Positions 7,819 through 16,926 of a stretch of 32,249 bases of DNA are shown piece after piece. A program made the translations under genes and the position numbers. The stretch covers positions 1 through 32,249 of the forward strand of contig JAKSLR010000034.1 in NCBI GenBank assembly GCA_024401095.1. The letters are read 5' to 3'. Below the pieces are notes generated by a model. That model was not told the DNA's origin and searched no databases. It saw only the letters and a program-made list of their open reading frames with translations. This DNA is from Bacteroidaceae bacterium (GTDB lineage: Bacteria > Bacteroidota > Bacteroidia > Bacteroidales > Bacteroidaceae). Position 1 is the stretch's first letter, and every line of letters starts with the position of its first letter.

Positions 7819-8931
7819 ATGAAGAAGTTAGTTTTAGCATCTTTGCTATTGGGTTCTGCATTAAGTGTTAATGCACAATGGAATAGAATTCCTACTCCAA
7901 ACGATACCCTGCAGAGTGTCCGCGTATTGAAGAACGGAAATGTAGTCTATAGCATCTATGCTCCTAAAGCTCGTAAGGTAACTCTTGCTGGTGATGCTAT
8001 GCCATGGGGGGCAAAGGTAGAGGCTAAGGCACAGCCTAATGGTGTTTGGAGTTTCGAAGTACCTAATGTTGAGCCAGGTGTTTACCGTTATCACTTTACT
8101 GTGGACGGAATCGATGTATACGATCCAAAGGCACCTGCTACAAAGGAACTGACAGCAGTGGCTACTGTTGCACCTAAGGGCAATGAGTTCTTTGCTTACC
8201 GTAAGGATATCAAGCACGGAGCTATGGCAGTACGTACTTATGAATCTCAGACTATTGGTGAGACCCGTACCATGCGTGTATGGACTCCTGCCGGTTATGA
8301 GAAGGGTAAGGAAAAGTTGCCTGTATTATACTTGATTCATGGTGGTGGTGATACAGATACCAGCTGGCCAAATGCCGGTGCTGCAGGTGAAATTCTTGAC
8401 AACTTACTGGCTGATGGAAAGATCAAGCCTATGATTGTGGTTATGCCTAATGGAACCATTGCTGGTCCAAATGTACAGGATGAGGTTGCTCCATTTGCAA
8501 AAGATATGGTAACCGATATTATTCCTTTCATTGAGGCTAATTACCGTGTACTCACCGACAAGGATCATCGTGCAATTGCGGGTTTGTCTATGGGTGGTAT
8601 GGAGACCATGGAGACTGCTTTCCAGAATATCGACATGTTCTCTTACGTATGGGTATTGAGCTCCAGCTTCAAGCCAGGAACCGATCCTAAGGCAGAGGCA
8701 GAGCGTCTGAATGTCCCAGCCAATGTTGCAAAGATTAACAAGAGCTTCAAGAAACTCATCTTGACACAGGGTGGTCCTTCTGATATTGCATTTAAGAATT
8801 GTGAGAATACTCGCAAAGTCTTGGATGAGCTAGGTGTAAAGTACGAATATGAAGAAAATGCACAGTTTGGCCATAGTTGGGGCACATGGAGACATGACCT
8901 TTACAATTTGGCACAGCGAATCTTCAAATAA
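7819..8931 (+). CDS. Exported CE1-like carbohydrate esterase with N-terminal E-set/CBM48-like domain
   Basis: This 370-aa alpha/beta hydrolase probably removes ester decorations (feruloyl, other cinnamoyl or acetyl) from plant glycans. A signal peptide ends at NAQ (18-20). A small beta-sandwich domain spans about 30-115, with VYSIYAPKARKVTLAG and GVYRYHFTVDG as in E-set or CBM48-like modules. The esterase domain spans about 130-370. Its nucleophile is Ser257 in GLSMGG, a likely acid is Asp322 in GGPSD, and the likely catalytic histidine is His352 in FGHSWGTW. The oxyanion region is LIHGGGD. The architecture matches rumen Prevotella and Bacteroides feruloyl/acetyl esterases. It is cotranscribed with the GH3 gene and is followed by a strong terminator. 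Exact ester specificity is unknown. Confidence 0.88.
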   Translation: MKKLVLASLLLGSALSVNAQWNRIPTPNDTLQSVRVLKNGNVVYSIYAPKARKVTLAGDAMPWGAKVEAKAQPNGVWSFEVPNVEPGVYRYHFTVDGIDVYDPKAPATKELTAVATVAPKGNEFFAYRKDIKHGAMAVRTYESQTIGETRTMRVWTPAGYEKGKEKLPVLYLIHGGGDTDTSWPNAGAAGEILDNLLADGKIKPMIVVMPNGTIAGPNVQDEVAPFAKDMVTDIIPFIEANYRVLTDKDHRAIAGLSMGGMETMETAFQNIDMFSYVWVLSSSFKPGTDPKAEAERLNVPANVAKINKSFKKLILTQGGPSDIAFKNCENTRKVLDELGVKYEYEENAQFGHSWGTWRHDLYNLAQRIFK

Positions 8932-8950
8932 AAATCTATAATCAATAGTT

Positions 8951-8986
8951 AAAAAGAGCACTCTTTTTTAGAGTGTTCTTTTTTTT
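8951..8986 (+). terminator. Intrinsic terminator after the esterase gene
   Basis: GAGCACTCT (8956-8964) pairs with AGAGTGTTC (8970-8978), with one G-T wobble. Flanking A and T runs extend the stem, and an uninterrupted T-run follows to 8986. It ends the polysaccharide locus. Confidence 0.88.
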
Positions 8987-8990
8987 GTTG

Positions 8991-8998
8991 TATCTTTG
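8991..8998 (+). promoter_or_regulatory. Putative -7 element of the YifB/ComM gene
   Basis: TATCTTTG is a perfect TAnnTTTG and lies directly after the preceding terminator, 37 bp before the TTG start. The expected transcript starts near 9005, leaving a leader of about 30 nt. Confidence 0.6.
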
Positions 8999-9035
8999 CC
9001 TCCACACTTATTAAATTATAAAAAAGAAATAGAAA

Positions 9036-10583
9036 TTGTATAACTTGGTCAAAGTCTATGGCGCACAAGTCATAGGAATCAAGGCGACCACTATTACCAT
9101 TGAAGTTAATACTGCTCGAGGAATAAAGTTCTTTCTGGTAGGACTTGCAGATGCAGCAGTAAAAGAAAGTCATGAGCGAATTGTTTCTGCCATGAATTAC
9201 AATGGTTATCATTTTCCATCTAGCCAGATTATCGTTAATATGGCTCCTGCCGATGTCCGTAAGGAAGGTGCTGCTTATGATTTGCCTTTAGCTATAGGCA
9301 TCATGGGTGCAGCAGAAATGGTGGAAACAAAAAATCTCTCCCGTTACATGATGGTAGGAGAGTTAGGGCTTGACGGAACATTGCAACCTATTAAAGGAGC
9401 CCTACCTATAGCATTGGCTGCTCAACGTGATGGATTTGAGGGACTGATTATCCCGTTACAAAATGCACGTGAAGCAGCTGTAGTAGATAATCTAAAAGTT
9501 TACGGTGCAGAAAACCTGAAAGAGGTCATCGATTTTTTTAATGGGACGAATAATCTAAAGCAGACAATTGTTGATGCTCGAAAGGAATTCTTCTCAGAAA
9601 GAAAGTTGTATGATTATGATTTCAGTGATGTCAAAGGACAAGAAAGCGTGAAGCGAGCCTTGGAAATTGCTGCTGCAGGTGGACATAATCTAATTATGGT
9701 GGGGCCACCAGGCTCCGGTAAATCAATGATGGCGAAATGCTTACCTAGTATTTTACCCCCATTAAGCTTAGAAGAATCTTTAGAAACGACTCAGGTTCAT
9801 TCTGTAGCGGGATTACTTGAGAGTGGTATGGCGCTTATTACTCGTCGGCCGTTTAGATCACCTCATCATAGTATTTCACCTGTGGCTTTGGTAGGAGGTG
9901 GTCAGCATGCTCAGCCTGGTGAGGTGTCATTGGCAAATCATGGTGTTCTGTATACTGATGAATTGGCTGAATTCCCAAGAAATTCGTTAGAGGTGTTACG
10001 CCAACCTTTGGAAGATAGGAAGATAACTATATCTCGTTCACGCTATACCGTGGAATATCCTTGCTCTGTCATGTTGGTTGCCAGTACGAACCCTTGCCCA
10101 TGTGGTTTTTACAATCACCCAACCCGTGAATGTGTATGTACGCCAACACAAGTTCAGAAGTACATGAACCGTATATCTGGGCCGATGTTAGATCGCATTG
10201 ATCTGCACATTGAGATTTTCCCACTTTCTTTTCAAGAGCTCTCCCAATCATCAAAAGGAGAAGCTAGCGCTGTGATTAGAGAACGTGTAGTTTGTGCAAG
10301 AAAAGTACAAGAGAATCGCTTCAAGGATTTTCCGCATGTTCATTGTAATGCTCAGATGACTGGCAGAATGATTTCACAGTTTGCTGTTCCGTCTAAAGAG
10401 GCGCTTCTTTTATTAAAGAATGCAATGGAGAAGCTAGATTTATCTGCACGAGCATATGACAGAATATTGAAGGTTGCTCGGACCATTGCCGATTTAGCTG
10501 GTTCAGAAGACATTGAATCTATGCATGTTGCTGAAGCTATTTCTTATCGAATGCTAGATAGAGGTAATTGGGCAACACGATAG
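9036..10583 (+). CDS. YifB/ComM-family Mg-chelatase-like AAA+ ATPase, TTG start
   Basis: This 515-aa cytoplasmic ATPase belongs to the ComM/YifB family; ComM helicases promote branch migration during natural transformation. The N-terminal ChlI-like domain (about 1-170) holds GIKFFLVGLADAAVKE and NMAPADVRKEG. The Mg-chelatase AAA domain (about 190-395) holds Walker A GPPGSGKS (223-230), the TDEL Walker-B-like block (307-310) and the family's cysteine cluster NPCPCG...ECVC (Cys354, 356, 366, 368). A C-terminal Mg-chelatase domain follows. The frame opens with TTG at 9036. A second TTG at 9045 would give LVKVYG..., close to the usual MLVKTYG family start. No ATG precedes the conserved region. 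Length is normal. A role in competence in this organism is inferred from family only. Confidence 0.93.
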   Translation: MYNLVKVYGAQVIGIKATTITIEVNTARGIKFFLVGLADAAVKESHERIVSAMNYNGYHFPSSQIIVNMAPADVRKEGAAYDLPLAIGIMGAAEMVETKNLSRYMMVGELGLDGTLQPIKGALPIALAAQRDGFEGLIIPLQNAREAAVVDNLKVYGAENLKEVIDFFNGTNNLKQTIVDARKEFFSERKLYDYDFSDVKGQESVKRALEIAAAGGHNLIMVGPPGSGKSMMAKCLPSILPPLSLEESLETTQVHSVAGLLESGMALITRRPFRSPHHSISPVALVGGGQHAQPGEVSLANHGVLYTDELAEFPRNSLEVLRQPLEDRKITISRSRYTVEYPCSVMLVASTNPCPCGFYNHPTRECVCTPTQVQKYMNRISGPMLDRIDLHIEIFPLSFQELSQSSKGEASAVIRERVVCARKVQENRFKDFPHVHCNAQMTGRMISQFAVPSKEALLLLKNAMEKLDLSARAYDRILKVARTIADLAGSEDIESMHVAEAISYRMLDRGNWATR

Positions 10584-10584
10584 T

Positions 10585-10627
10585 ATTAATCCCAGTCCGG
10601 GATTTTAATAATCGGACTGGGATTAAT
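10585..10627. terminator. Bidirectional terminator between the ComM-type gene and the M3 peptidase
   Basis: A 15-bp perfect inverted repeat (10585-10599 with 10613-10627, arm ATTAATCCCAGTCCG) encloses a 13-nt loop. It begins 2 bp after the ATPase stop and ends 5 bp before the peptidase stop on the other strand, so it can serve both convergent genes. Confidence 0.85.
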
Positions 10628-10631
10628 TATT

Positions 10632-12767
10632 TTATTTCTTCTTCTCTACGTCTTTTGTTTGAACTGGTTTTGCTTTTGGAGTAAGACCGCGGTTTTCAAG
10701 AAGTCCGTCGATTTTTGGCTCACGTCCACGGAATGCCTTATACATTTCCATGCCAGTATTAATGCTGCCGGGAACAAGACATGTTTCTTTGAATCGCTGT
10801 GCAACTTCTTGGTTGAAAATGTCGCCAGTTTCTTTGAATGCTTGGAATGCATCACAGTCTAATACTTCTGACCAGATATAAGAGTAATAGCCGGCTGAGT
10901 ATCCTCCCATAATATGTGAGAAATTTGTTACACTATAGCGTGGTAAAATTTGTGAAGGAATTCCACGTGCTTTTAGAACCTTATCTTGGAAATCCATAAC
11001 ATTCATTTTCTTGTCAACGTTGGTAAGTGAATGAAGATCCATATCAACCAATGATGCCGCTAGATATTCTACTGTAGCAAAGCCCTGACCATATTTTCCT
11101 ACAGCATCAATTTTGTCAATAAGTTCCTGTGGTATGGTTTCACCAGTCTTATAGTGTTTTGCATAAACTTTTAGGACCTCAGGTTCAAATGCCCAGTGCT
11201 CATTAATCTGTGATGGTAATTCTACAAAGTCTTGTTCTGTGCGACTAGAACCATTATAGTTAACATTACGGAAGAAGCTGTGCAATGCATGGCCAAATTC
11301 GTGGAACATGGTTTCTACATTATCTGGTGTTTGCAATGCTGGCTTGCTTCCAGATGGTAATGACATGTTGCACACGTTTGTTACAATTGGCTGAACACGT
11401 TGCGCACCGTCGTAACTTTGTCCACGGAAACCACCACACCATGCTCCGGCTCCTTTGCCATCGCGTGGGAAATAATCACTGTAGAAAATGGCAATAACAT
11501 TTCCATTTTTATCGATGACATCCCATGATTTTGCAGTTGGTTCATATACAGGATAATCCTGAGTACGTTCTTTGAAGTTTAAGCCGTATAGCTTGTTGGC
11601 AACGTAGAAGATACCCTGCTGAACGTTGTTTATCTCTAAGTATTCAGATATTTTTTCCTCATCGTAAGCAAATTTTGCTTCTTTGGCTTTTGATTGATAG
11701 TACATATAGTCCCATCGCTGAGGTTCTCCTTTAATGCCATCTTTCTTCATTTCTGCTTTGATATCAGCAATTTCTTCCTTTGCTTTCTCAACAGCAGGGT
11801 CCCAAAGTTGGTTTAGGAGATCATAGACGTTGTCTTCATTCTTTGCCATACGGTTTTCCAATTGCATGGATGCATAGTTCTTAAAGCCCATTATGTTTGC
11901 TTTTTCAACTCTCAGCTCCATAATCCGCTTGGCTATTTCCTTGTTGTCATATTCGTCATTATGGTTACAGCGGTCATTGTACATTAAATAGACTTTCTTA
12001 CGTAATTCCCTGTTTGAACAGTATTGTAAAACAGGATTACAACTAGGGCGTTGCATGTTGAATGCATATTTTCCTTCTTTTCCAATTTTTTTTGCTAAAG
12101 CGGCAGCCTGTTCAATATTTGATTCAGGTAAACCTGCTAATTCTGTCCTAGAATCTGCAATGACATAAGTGTTGTTTGTGTCGTGCATTAAGTTATTGGA
12201 AAATTGAAGAGACAACCTGCTCATTTCCTGGTTAATTTCTTTCATTCGTGCTTTTTGCTCATCATTAAGCATGGCACCGCTGTTTACGAAGCGTTTATAA
12301 GTTCCCTCAAGCAGTTTTTTCTGTTCTTTATTCAAATTGTATTTTGCCTGGTTATCATAAACATACTTTACCTTTTTGAAAAGATCTGGATTCATGTTAA
12401 TCCAATCACTATGTGCAGAGGTCAGTGGGTTCATTTCCTTAGAGAGTGCTTGGAACTCTGCATTTGAGTTTGAACTATTCAAGGTTCCCCATACACCTCT
12501 TGTCTTAGACAACAATTCTCCACATTGATCCAATGCTACAATTACATTTTGGAATGTTGGCTCTTCTTTGCTATCAATGATAGCCTGTATTTCTGTTTTT
12601 TGCTGTTCCAAACCTTTTAGCATACCTTCACGGTAGTTGTCAATGGTTAGTTTCTCAAAAGGAGGAATTTCATAGGGTGTACCGAAACGTCGCTCCAATA
12701 ATGGATTTTGTGCTATTGACGCCATGGTACAACCTAATAATAATGTCGATAATATCAGCTTTTTCAT
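10632..12767 (-). CDS. dcp: M3-family zinc metallopeptidase (peptidyl-dipeptidase Dcp type), exported
   Basis: This 711-aa peptidase cleaves short peptides, in the Dcp group by releasing C-terminal dipeptides. It opens with MKKLILSTLLLGCTMASIAQ. That is probably a normal signal peptide cut before Gln20, although LLGC could be read as a weak lipobox. The M3 zinc site is HEFGH (His489, Glu490, His493), with the third ligand Glu516 in DFVELPSQ. The C-terminal YSAGYYSYIWSEV block typical of Dcp is present. Length matches bacterial Dcp plus signal peptide. The C-terminus ends in a lysine-rich tail KDVEKKK. It is convergent with the ATPase gene and has its own -7 element at 12798-12805. Oligopeptidase-A-like specificity is the alternative. 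A periplasmic or surface peptide-use role is inferred. Confidence 0.93.
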   Translation of the reverse strand: MKKLILSTLLLGCTMASIAQNPLLERRFGTPYEIPPFEKLTIDNYREGMLKGLEQQKTEIQAIIDSKEEPTFQNVIVALDQCGELLSKTRGVWGTLNSSNSNAEFQALSKEMNPLTSAHSDWINMNPDLFKKVKYVYDNQAKYNLNKEQKKLLEGTYKRFVNSGAMLNDEQKARMKEINQEMSRLSLQFSNNLMHDTNNTYVIADSRTELAGLPESNIEQAAALAKKIGKEGKYAFNMQRPSCNPVLQYCSNRELRKKVYLMYNDRCNHNDEYDNKEIAKRIMELRVEKANIMGFKNYASMQLENRMAKNEDNVYDLLNQLWDPAVEKAKEEIADIKAEMKKDGIKGEPQRWDYMYYQSKAKEAKFAYDEEKISEYLEINNVQQGIFYVANKLYGLNFKERTQDYPVYEPTAKSWDVIDKNGNVIAIFYSDYFPRDGKGAGAWCGGFRGQSYDGAQRVQPIVTNVCNMSLPSGSKPALQTPDNVETMFHEFGHALHSFFRNVNYNGSSRTEQDFVELPSQINEHWAFEPEVLKVYAKHYKTGETIPQELIDKIDAVGKYGQGFATVEYLAASLVDMDLHSLTNVDKKMNVMDFQDKVLKARGIPSQILPRYSVTNFSHIMGGYSAGYYSYIWSEVLDCDAFQAFKETGDIFNQEVAQRFKETCLVPGSINTGMEMYKAFRGREPKIDGLLENRGLTPKAKPVQTKDVEKKK

Positions 12768-12797
12768 GTGTATTTAATTATTATTGTGTAATCTGTG

Positions 12798-12805
12798 CAA
12801 ATGTA
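12798..12805 (-). promoter_or_regulatory. Putative -7 element of the M3 peptidase gene
   Basis: The minus strand reads TACATTTG, matching TAnnTTTG, 31 bp upstream of the ATG. It sits just past the terminator of the upstream M28 gene, as expected for a separate transcription unit. Confidence 0.55.
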
Positions 12806-12836
12806 ATAAAAAAAAGATAAAGTACGCCACTTTAAA

Positions 12837-12871
12837 AAAGGACCGCAACCAACGCCATGGTGCGGTCCTTT
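12837..12871 (-). terminator. Intrinsic terminator of the M28 peptidase gene
   Basis: The 11-bp perfect stem AAAGGACCGCA (12837-12847) with TGCGGTCCTTT (12861-12871) encloses a 13-nt loop. On the minus strand it is followed by a T-run complementary to the As at 12834-12839. It lies 36 bp beyond the M28 stop. Confidence 0.88.
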
Positions 12872-12906
12872 GAGAGGCACATTATATTCTTTGAAAAAAG
12901 AATCAA

Positions 12907-14496
12907 TTAAAATGGTCTTCCGTTGCTGCCTTTAAGTGCAGCTTCTGGATAACCAGGCTTAACAGGGATACGATTTGCATCGTTTGCAGCGCTCAATGCA
13001 ATAGTTGCAACGATTGCAGCATCAATCTTCAAGTCTTCCAAAGATAGACGCTCCCATGTATCCATATTGGTATGATAAGTACGGTCGTACTCTAATTCAT
13101 CTTGAATAAACTGATATGCAGGAAGACCTACACGGTCGAAAGTTACATGGTCTGTAGATCCAGTAGTACGTGGAGAAATTGTCTTGAATCCCAAAGATTC
13201 AATAGGAGCCTTCCAAGCATCAAAGAATGGTTTTGCTAAATCGTTCTGTTCCAAATAAATACCACGGAAACGACCAGAACCGTTATCCATATTCAGATAA
13301 AGAGCAAACTTGTCATAGCCAGGTAATGTTTTCTTGTTCTTATTGTCTACAAGATAATTCTGCAGGTAACCGCGTGAACCATAGAGACCTTGTTCCTCAC
13401 CACCCCAAAGAGCGATGCGGATAGTACGTTTTGGCTGAACACCAAGTGCCTTTAAGATACGCAAAGCTTCCATCATTACAATACAACCAGATGCATTATC
13501 TGCAGCACCTGTACTGCTGTGCCATGAATCCAAGTGACCACCAATAAGAATAACCTCATTTTTCAATTTAGGATCTGTACCAGGGATTTCTGCAACAACA
13601 TTGTTGATTTTCTGGTTATCAGTGAATTTATTCTTGATTTCCAATTCCATCTCAACCTTTTCACCCATCTGAATCAGACGAGCCATACGTCCGCCGTCTT
13701 CCAAAGGTAAGGTAAATTCAGGAAGTGGTTCAGGATCGCCCACCTTATACTGAGCACCACTACCGCTTGTTACATTGAATGTACCACGGGTATTGATGAT
13801 TGCAAGAGCACCTTCGTCCTTCAACATTTGTGTGAATTTCTGCTGTAATTCACGCTGTTTCATCATCTGCTCACGGCTTGGCATAGTCATTGCTGCTCTT
13901 GGAGCACCAGTCTGACGGCGGTAGTTGTGACGACCTGGGCGAGGATCTGTTTCCATATTAGCCAGCTCTTCGTCGGTATAACGGAAAGCCAGTGGCTCAA
14001 AAGAAATGCTGTACTGTTGGGTAACAGGCATTAAGATAATTTTTCCGGCCAACTTACCACGCCACTTTTCAAGATCAGCTTCAGTCTGAATCTGGCCAGG
14101 CATAATAACTTCACCCTTAACCAATCCCTTGGTACTACCAGTCCATGCTTTTGGATTTGCTGCATAGCTGCAATAATAAGGTTTAGTCATTGCCACATAA
14201 TTCTTTTCGCTATCCCAGCCACCTTTTGTGAATTCTGCTGCAAATTCAGAACGTGGATTGCTGAGTCCATATTCTGCCAGTTTCTTGACAACAAGTTGCT
14301 CAGAGCGTAATTTTTGCTCAGATGCAGCCAAACGTGAACCTAACAAGTCTGTCATATACATAGACAACTTGTCAATATCAGAATTGGCGAAAGCCTCATT
14401 CTTGATTCTAAAAGCCATTTCTTCAGAAATCGCTGTCTGTGCATGCAACGCACAGAATGACATGATAGAACATGCCAATAAAAGAAATTTTTTCAT
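12907..14496 (-). CDS. Exported M28-family zinc aminopeptidase/carboxypeptidase with PA domain
   Basis: This 529-aa exported exopeptidase has a signal peptide ending at HAQ (18-20). A protease-associated domain is inserted at about 120-260. The M28 catalytic domain spans about 295-505. Metal and catalytic residues are visible: His321 and Asp323 in GGHLDSWH, bridging Asp333 in AADNASG, catalytic Glu367 and ligand Glu368 in GGEEQG, Asp404 in MDNGSG, and the last His475 in YHTNMDTWERL. The set is complete, so the enzyme should be active. The domain order resembles the plasma glutamate carboxypeptidase-like M28 branch. It is monocistronic, between its own promoter (14607-14637) and terminator. 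Exact substrate preference is not readable. With the neighbouring M3 enzyme it would support extracytoplasmic peptide breakdown. Confidence 0.92.
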   Translation of the reverse strand: MKKFLLLACSIMSFCALHAQTAISEEMAFRIKNEAFANSDIDKLSMYMTDLLGSRLAASEQKLRSEQLVVKKLAEYGLSNPRSEFAAEFTKGGWDSEKNYVAMTKPYYCSYAANPKAWTGSTKGLVKGEVIMPGQIQTEADLEKWRGKLAGKIILMPVTQQYSISFEPLAFRYTDEELANMETDPRPGRHNYRRQTGAPRAAMTMPSREQMMKQRELQQKFTQMLKDEGALAIINTRGTFNVTSGSGAQYKVGDPEPLPEFTLPLEDGGRMARLIQMGEKVEMELEIKNKFTDNQKINNVVAEIPGTDPKLKNEVILIGGHLDSWHSSTGAADNASGCIVMMEALRILKALGVQPKRTIRIALWGGEEQGLYGSRGYLQNYLVDNKNKKTLPGYDKFALYLNMDNGSGRFRGIYLEQNDLAKPFFDAWKAPIESLGFKTISPRTTGSTDHVTFDRVGLPAYQFIQDELEYDRTYHTNMDTWERLSLEDLKIDAAIVATIALSAANDANRIPVKPGYPEAALKGSNGRPF

Positions 14497-14606
14497 ATTA
14501 ACTCTCTTAAATTATAATCAAAATAATGTGCTAATCAAAATATCACATCCGTTTCTCAAAAAGATGTGAATTTGTATATTCTTCTTTCAAAGCGTTTATA
14601 ACACGA

Positions 14607-14637
14607 CAAAAATACTGTAAAAAAGTAATAATCCAAA
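14607..14637 (-). promoter_or_regulatory. Promoter of the M28 peptidase gene with both -33 and -7 elements
   Basis: The minus strand carries TTTG (14634-14637), then a 19-bp spacer, then TATTTTTG (14607-14614). This is a full match to the Bacteroidetes -33/-7 arrangement. It implies a leader of about 100 nt before the ATG at 14496, longer than at the other promoters here. Confidence 0.65.
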
Positions 14638-14759
14638 CTATATGTCAAATATAATGGAGATATTAAAACTGATTCCTTTGTAATGGTAGGTGTTTCTGTA
14701 ATAATGGTATACGCTGTGCAAAAAAAACTAGAATGTGCAGTTATCTGCTATTTTTTCTT

Positions 14760-14767
14760 TATTTTTG
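14760..14767 (+). promoter_or_regulatory. Putative -7 element of metG
   Basis: TATTTTTG matches TAnnTTTG and lies 26 bp upstream of the metG ATG, leaving a leader of roughly 20 nt. That is too short for a riboswitch or T-box. Confidence 0.5.
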
Positions 14768-14793
14768 CAAACAAAATAATAAATAGATAAAAA

Positions 14794-16851
14794 ATGGAAA
14801 AGAATTTCAAACGTACTACTGTAACTGCAGCACTTCCTTATGCAAATGGCCCTGTACATATTGGTCATTTAGCTGGAGTGTATGTACCAGCAGATATTTA
14901 TGTGCGCTACCTTCGTTTGAAGGGTAAGGATGTTCTGTTTATTGGAGGATCCGATGAGCATGGAGTTCCTGTAACTATCCGTGCACGCAAAGAAGGAATA
15001 ACTGTTCAGCAGGTTGTGGATCGTTACCACTATTTGATAAAAGACTCTTTTGAAAAGTTTGGTATCAGTTTTGATATTTATAGCCGTACGACTAGTGATA
15101 TTCATCACAAATTTGCTGCAGATTTCTTTAAGAAACTGTATGATGAGGATAAGTTTATCATGCAGACAACAGAACAGTTTTACGATGAAGAGACTCATGA
15201 ATTCCTGACAGACAGAAATATTCGTGGTGAATGTCCTCGTTGTCATGCTGCTGATGCATATGGTGATCAATGTGAAAAATGTGGAGCTACTTTGTCTCCC
15301 GAAGAATTGATAAATCCATATAATGCTGTAAATGGTAATCCTTTGGTCAAAAAATCTACAAGTCACTGGTATTTACCTTTGGACAAGCATCAGGAGTGGC
15401 TAGAAAAGTGGATTCTTCAGGATCACAAGGAGTGGAGACCAAATGTATATGGACAATGTAAGAGTTGGTTGGATGGTGGTCTTAAACCTCGTGCAGTAAC
15501 TCGTGACCTTGATTGGGGTATTCCTGTTCCTGTAGAAGGTGCAGAAGGAAAGGTCTTGTATGTTTGGTTCGATGCACCAATCGGTTATATATCAAATACC
15601 AAAGAGCTTTGTGACAGTAAGCCAGAGTTAGGAACCTGGCAGACATGGTGGCAGGATAAGGATACTCGTCTTGTCCACTTCATTGGAAAGGATAATATTG
15701 TTTTCCATTGTATTGTTTTCCCTGCAATGCTGCAAGCTCACGGTGATTATATTTTACCTGATAATGTCCCTAGCAATGAGTTCTTGAATTTGGAGAACGA
15801 CAAGATTTCTACTAGTCGCAATTGGGCTGTATGGCTAAATGAGTATTTGGTAGATATGCCAGGTCGTCAGGACGAACTTCGCTATACATTGACAGCAAAT
15901 GCTCCAGAAACTAAGGACAATAACTTTACATGGAAAAATTATCAAGATTGTACTAATAATGAATTGGTTGCTATCTATGGTAACTTTGTAAACCGTGCTT
16001 TACAGCTTACTCAAAAGTATTATGAAGGTGTTGTTCCTGCTTGTGGAGAACTGACAGAATATGATAAGGAAACTCTCAATGAGTTCAAGGATGTTAAGCA
16101 AAAAGTAGAGGCTCTGCTTGAGAATTTCAAGTTCCGTGATGCTCAGAAAGAAGCCATGAATCTGGCTCGAATAGGAAATAAGTATATTGCAGACATGGAG
16201 CCATGGAAGGTTGTCAAGACTGATCCAGAACGTGTCAAGACAATCATTTATATTTCTTTGCAGTTAACTGCAAATTTGGCAATAGCTTTCGAACCTTTCT
16301 TGCCATTTAGTAGTCAGCGGTTGAGAGAGATGATTAATATGGAAGACTTCTCTTGGGAGAGTTTAGGCAGTACAGAACTTCTTCCTGCTGGTAAGCAGTT
16401 GGCAAAACCGGGTCTGCTTTTTACCAAGATTGAAGATGAGGTTATTCAGGCTCAACTTGATAAGTTGGAAGCAACTAAGAAGGCAAATGAAGAAGCAAAC
16501 TACCGTGCAAAAGATATTAAGGAAACTGTTACTTATGAAGATTTCCAGAAGTTGGACATCCGTGTAGGAACAGTTTTGGAATGCGAACGTGTTCCAAAGA
16601 TGAAGAAGTTGCTGAAGTTCCGCATTGATGATGGCTTGGATCAACGAACAATTGTCAGTGGAATAAGTCAGTTCTATGAACCTGAACAGCTTATTGGAAA
16701 ACAAGTTCTTTTCATTGCAAACTTGGCTCCACGTCAATTTAAGAATGGTCTGGTGAGCGAAGGTATGATTTTAAGTGCTGAGAACTATGATGAAACCATC
16801 AGTGTTACTACAGTAGAACATAACGTTAAACCTGGTTCGCAGGTATTATAA
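14794..16851 (+). CDS. metG: Methionyl-tRNA synthetase with C-terminal tRNA-binding domain
   Basis: This 685-aa cytoplasmic class I synthetase attaches methionine to tRNA-Met. The HIGH signature is HIGH at 22-25. A zinc knuckle is formed by Cys147, 150, 160 and 163 (CPRC and CEKC), as in the MetG1 type. The KMSKS loop reads KISTS at 337-341, a common functional variant. The anticodon-binding helical domain follows (about 400-550). A linker then leads to an EMAPII-like OB-fold tRNA-binding domain at about 578-685, with [10 protein letters not shown] and [16 protein letters not shown]. The full length matches two-domain MetG of Bacteroidetes. It is flanked by its own promoter and a shared terminator. 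This is a housekeeping gene with nothing broken. Confidence 0.98.
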   Translation: MEKNFKRTTVTAALPYANGPVHIGHLAGVYVPADIYVRYLRLKGKDVLFIGGSDEHGVPVTIRARKEGITVQQVVDRYHYLIKDSFEKFGISFDIYSRTTSDIHHKFAADFFKKLYDEDKFIMQTTEQFYDEETHEFLTDRNIRGECPRCHAADAYGDQCEKCGATLSPEELINPYNAVNGNPLVKKSTSHWYLPLDKHQEWLEKWILQDHKEWRPNVYGQCKSWLDGGLKPRAVTRDLDWGIPVPVEGAEGKVLYVWFDAPIGYISNTKELCDSKPELGTWQTWWQDKDTRLVHFIGKDNIVFHCIVFPAMLQAHGDYILPDNVPSNEFLNLENDKISTSRNWAVWLNEYLVDMPGRQDELRYTLTANAPETKDNNFTWKNYQDCTNNELVAIYGNFVNRALQLTQKYYEGVVPACGELTEYDKETLNEFKDVKQKVEALLENFKFRDAQKEAMNLARIGNKYIADMEPWKVVKTDPERVKTIIYISLQLTANLAIAFEPFLPFSSQRLREMINMEDFSWESLGSTELLPAGKQLAKPGLLFTKIEDEVIQAQLDKLEATKKANEEANYRAKDIKETVTYEDFQKLDIRVGTVLECERVPKMKKLLKFRIDDGLDQRTIVSGISQFYEPEQLIGKQVLFIANLAPRQFKNGLVSEGMILSAENYDETISVTTVEHNVKPGSQVL

Positions 16852-16870
16852 TGGATTAATTGAATTGGAA

Positions 16871-16902
16871 AAAGCGGGGCATTCGTGAGAATGTCCCGCT
16901 TT
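16871..16902. terminator. Bidirectional terminator between metG and the fucose permease gene
   Basis: The 14-bp stem AAAGCGGGGCATTC (16871-16884) with GAATGTCCCGCTTT (16889-16902) has one G-T wobble and a GTGA tetraloop. A T-rich tail follows on the plus strand, and AAs upstream give Ts on the minus strand. It serves both convergent genes. Confidence 0.88.
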
Positions 16903-16926
16903 CTTTATCTTTAATATAGAACGACT

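Noticed and set aside
12708..12767. Lipoprotein signal in the M3 peptidase (LLGC)
   Set aside because: The -2 residue is Leu and the peptide continues to a better standard cleavage site at IAQ, so lipidation is possible but not supported.
14774..14793. T-box or SAM riboswitch ahead of metG
   Set aside because: The leader from the predicted promoter is only about 20 nt and holds no structured element.
14869..15366. 165-codon open frame opposite metG
   Set aside because: It is an antisense shadow of the conserved metG catalytic domain; no promoter or family resemblance.
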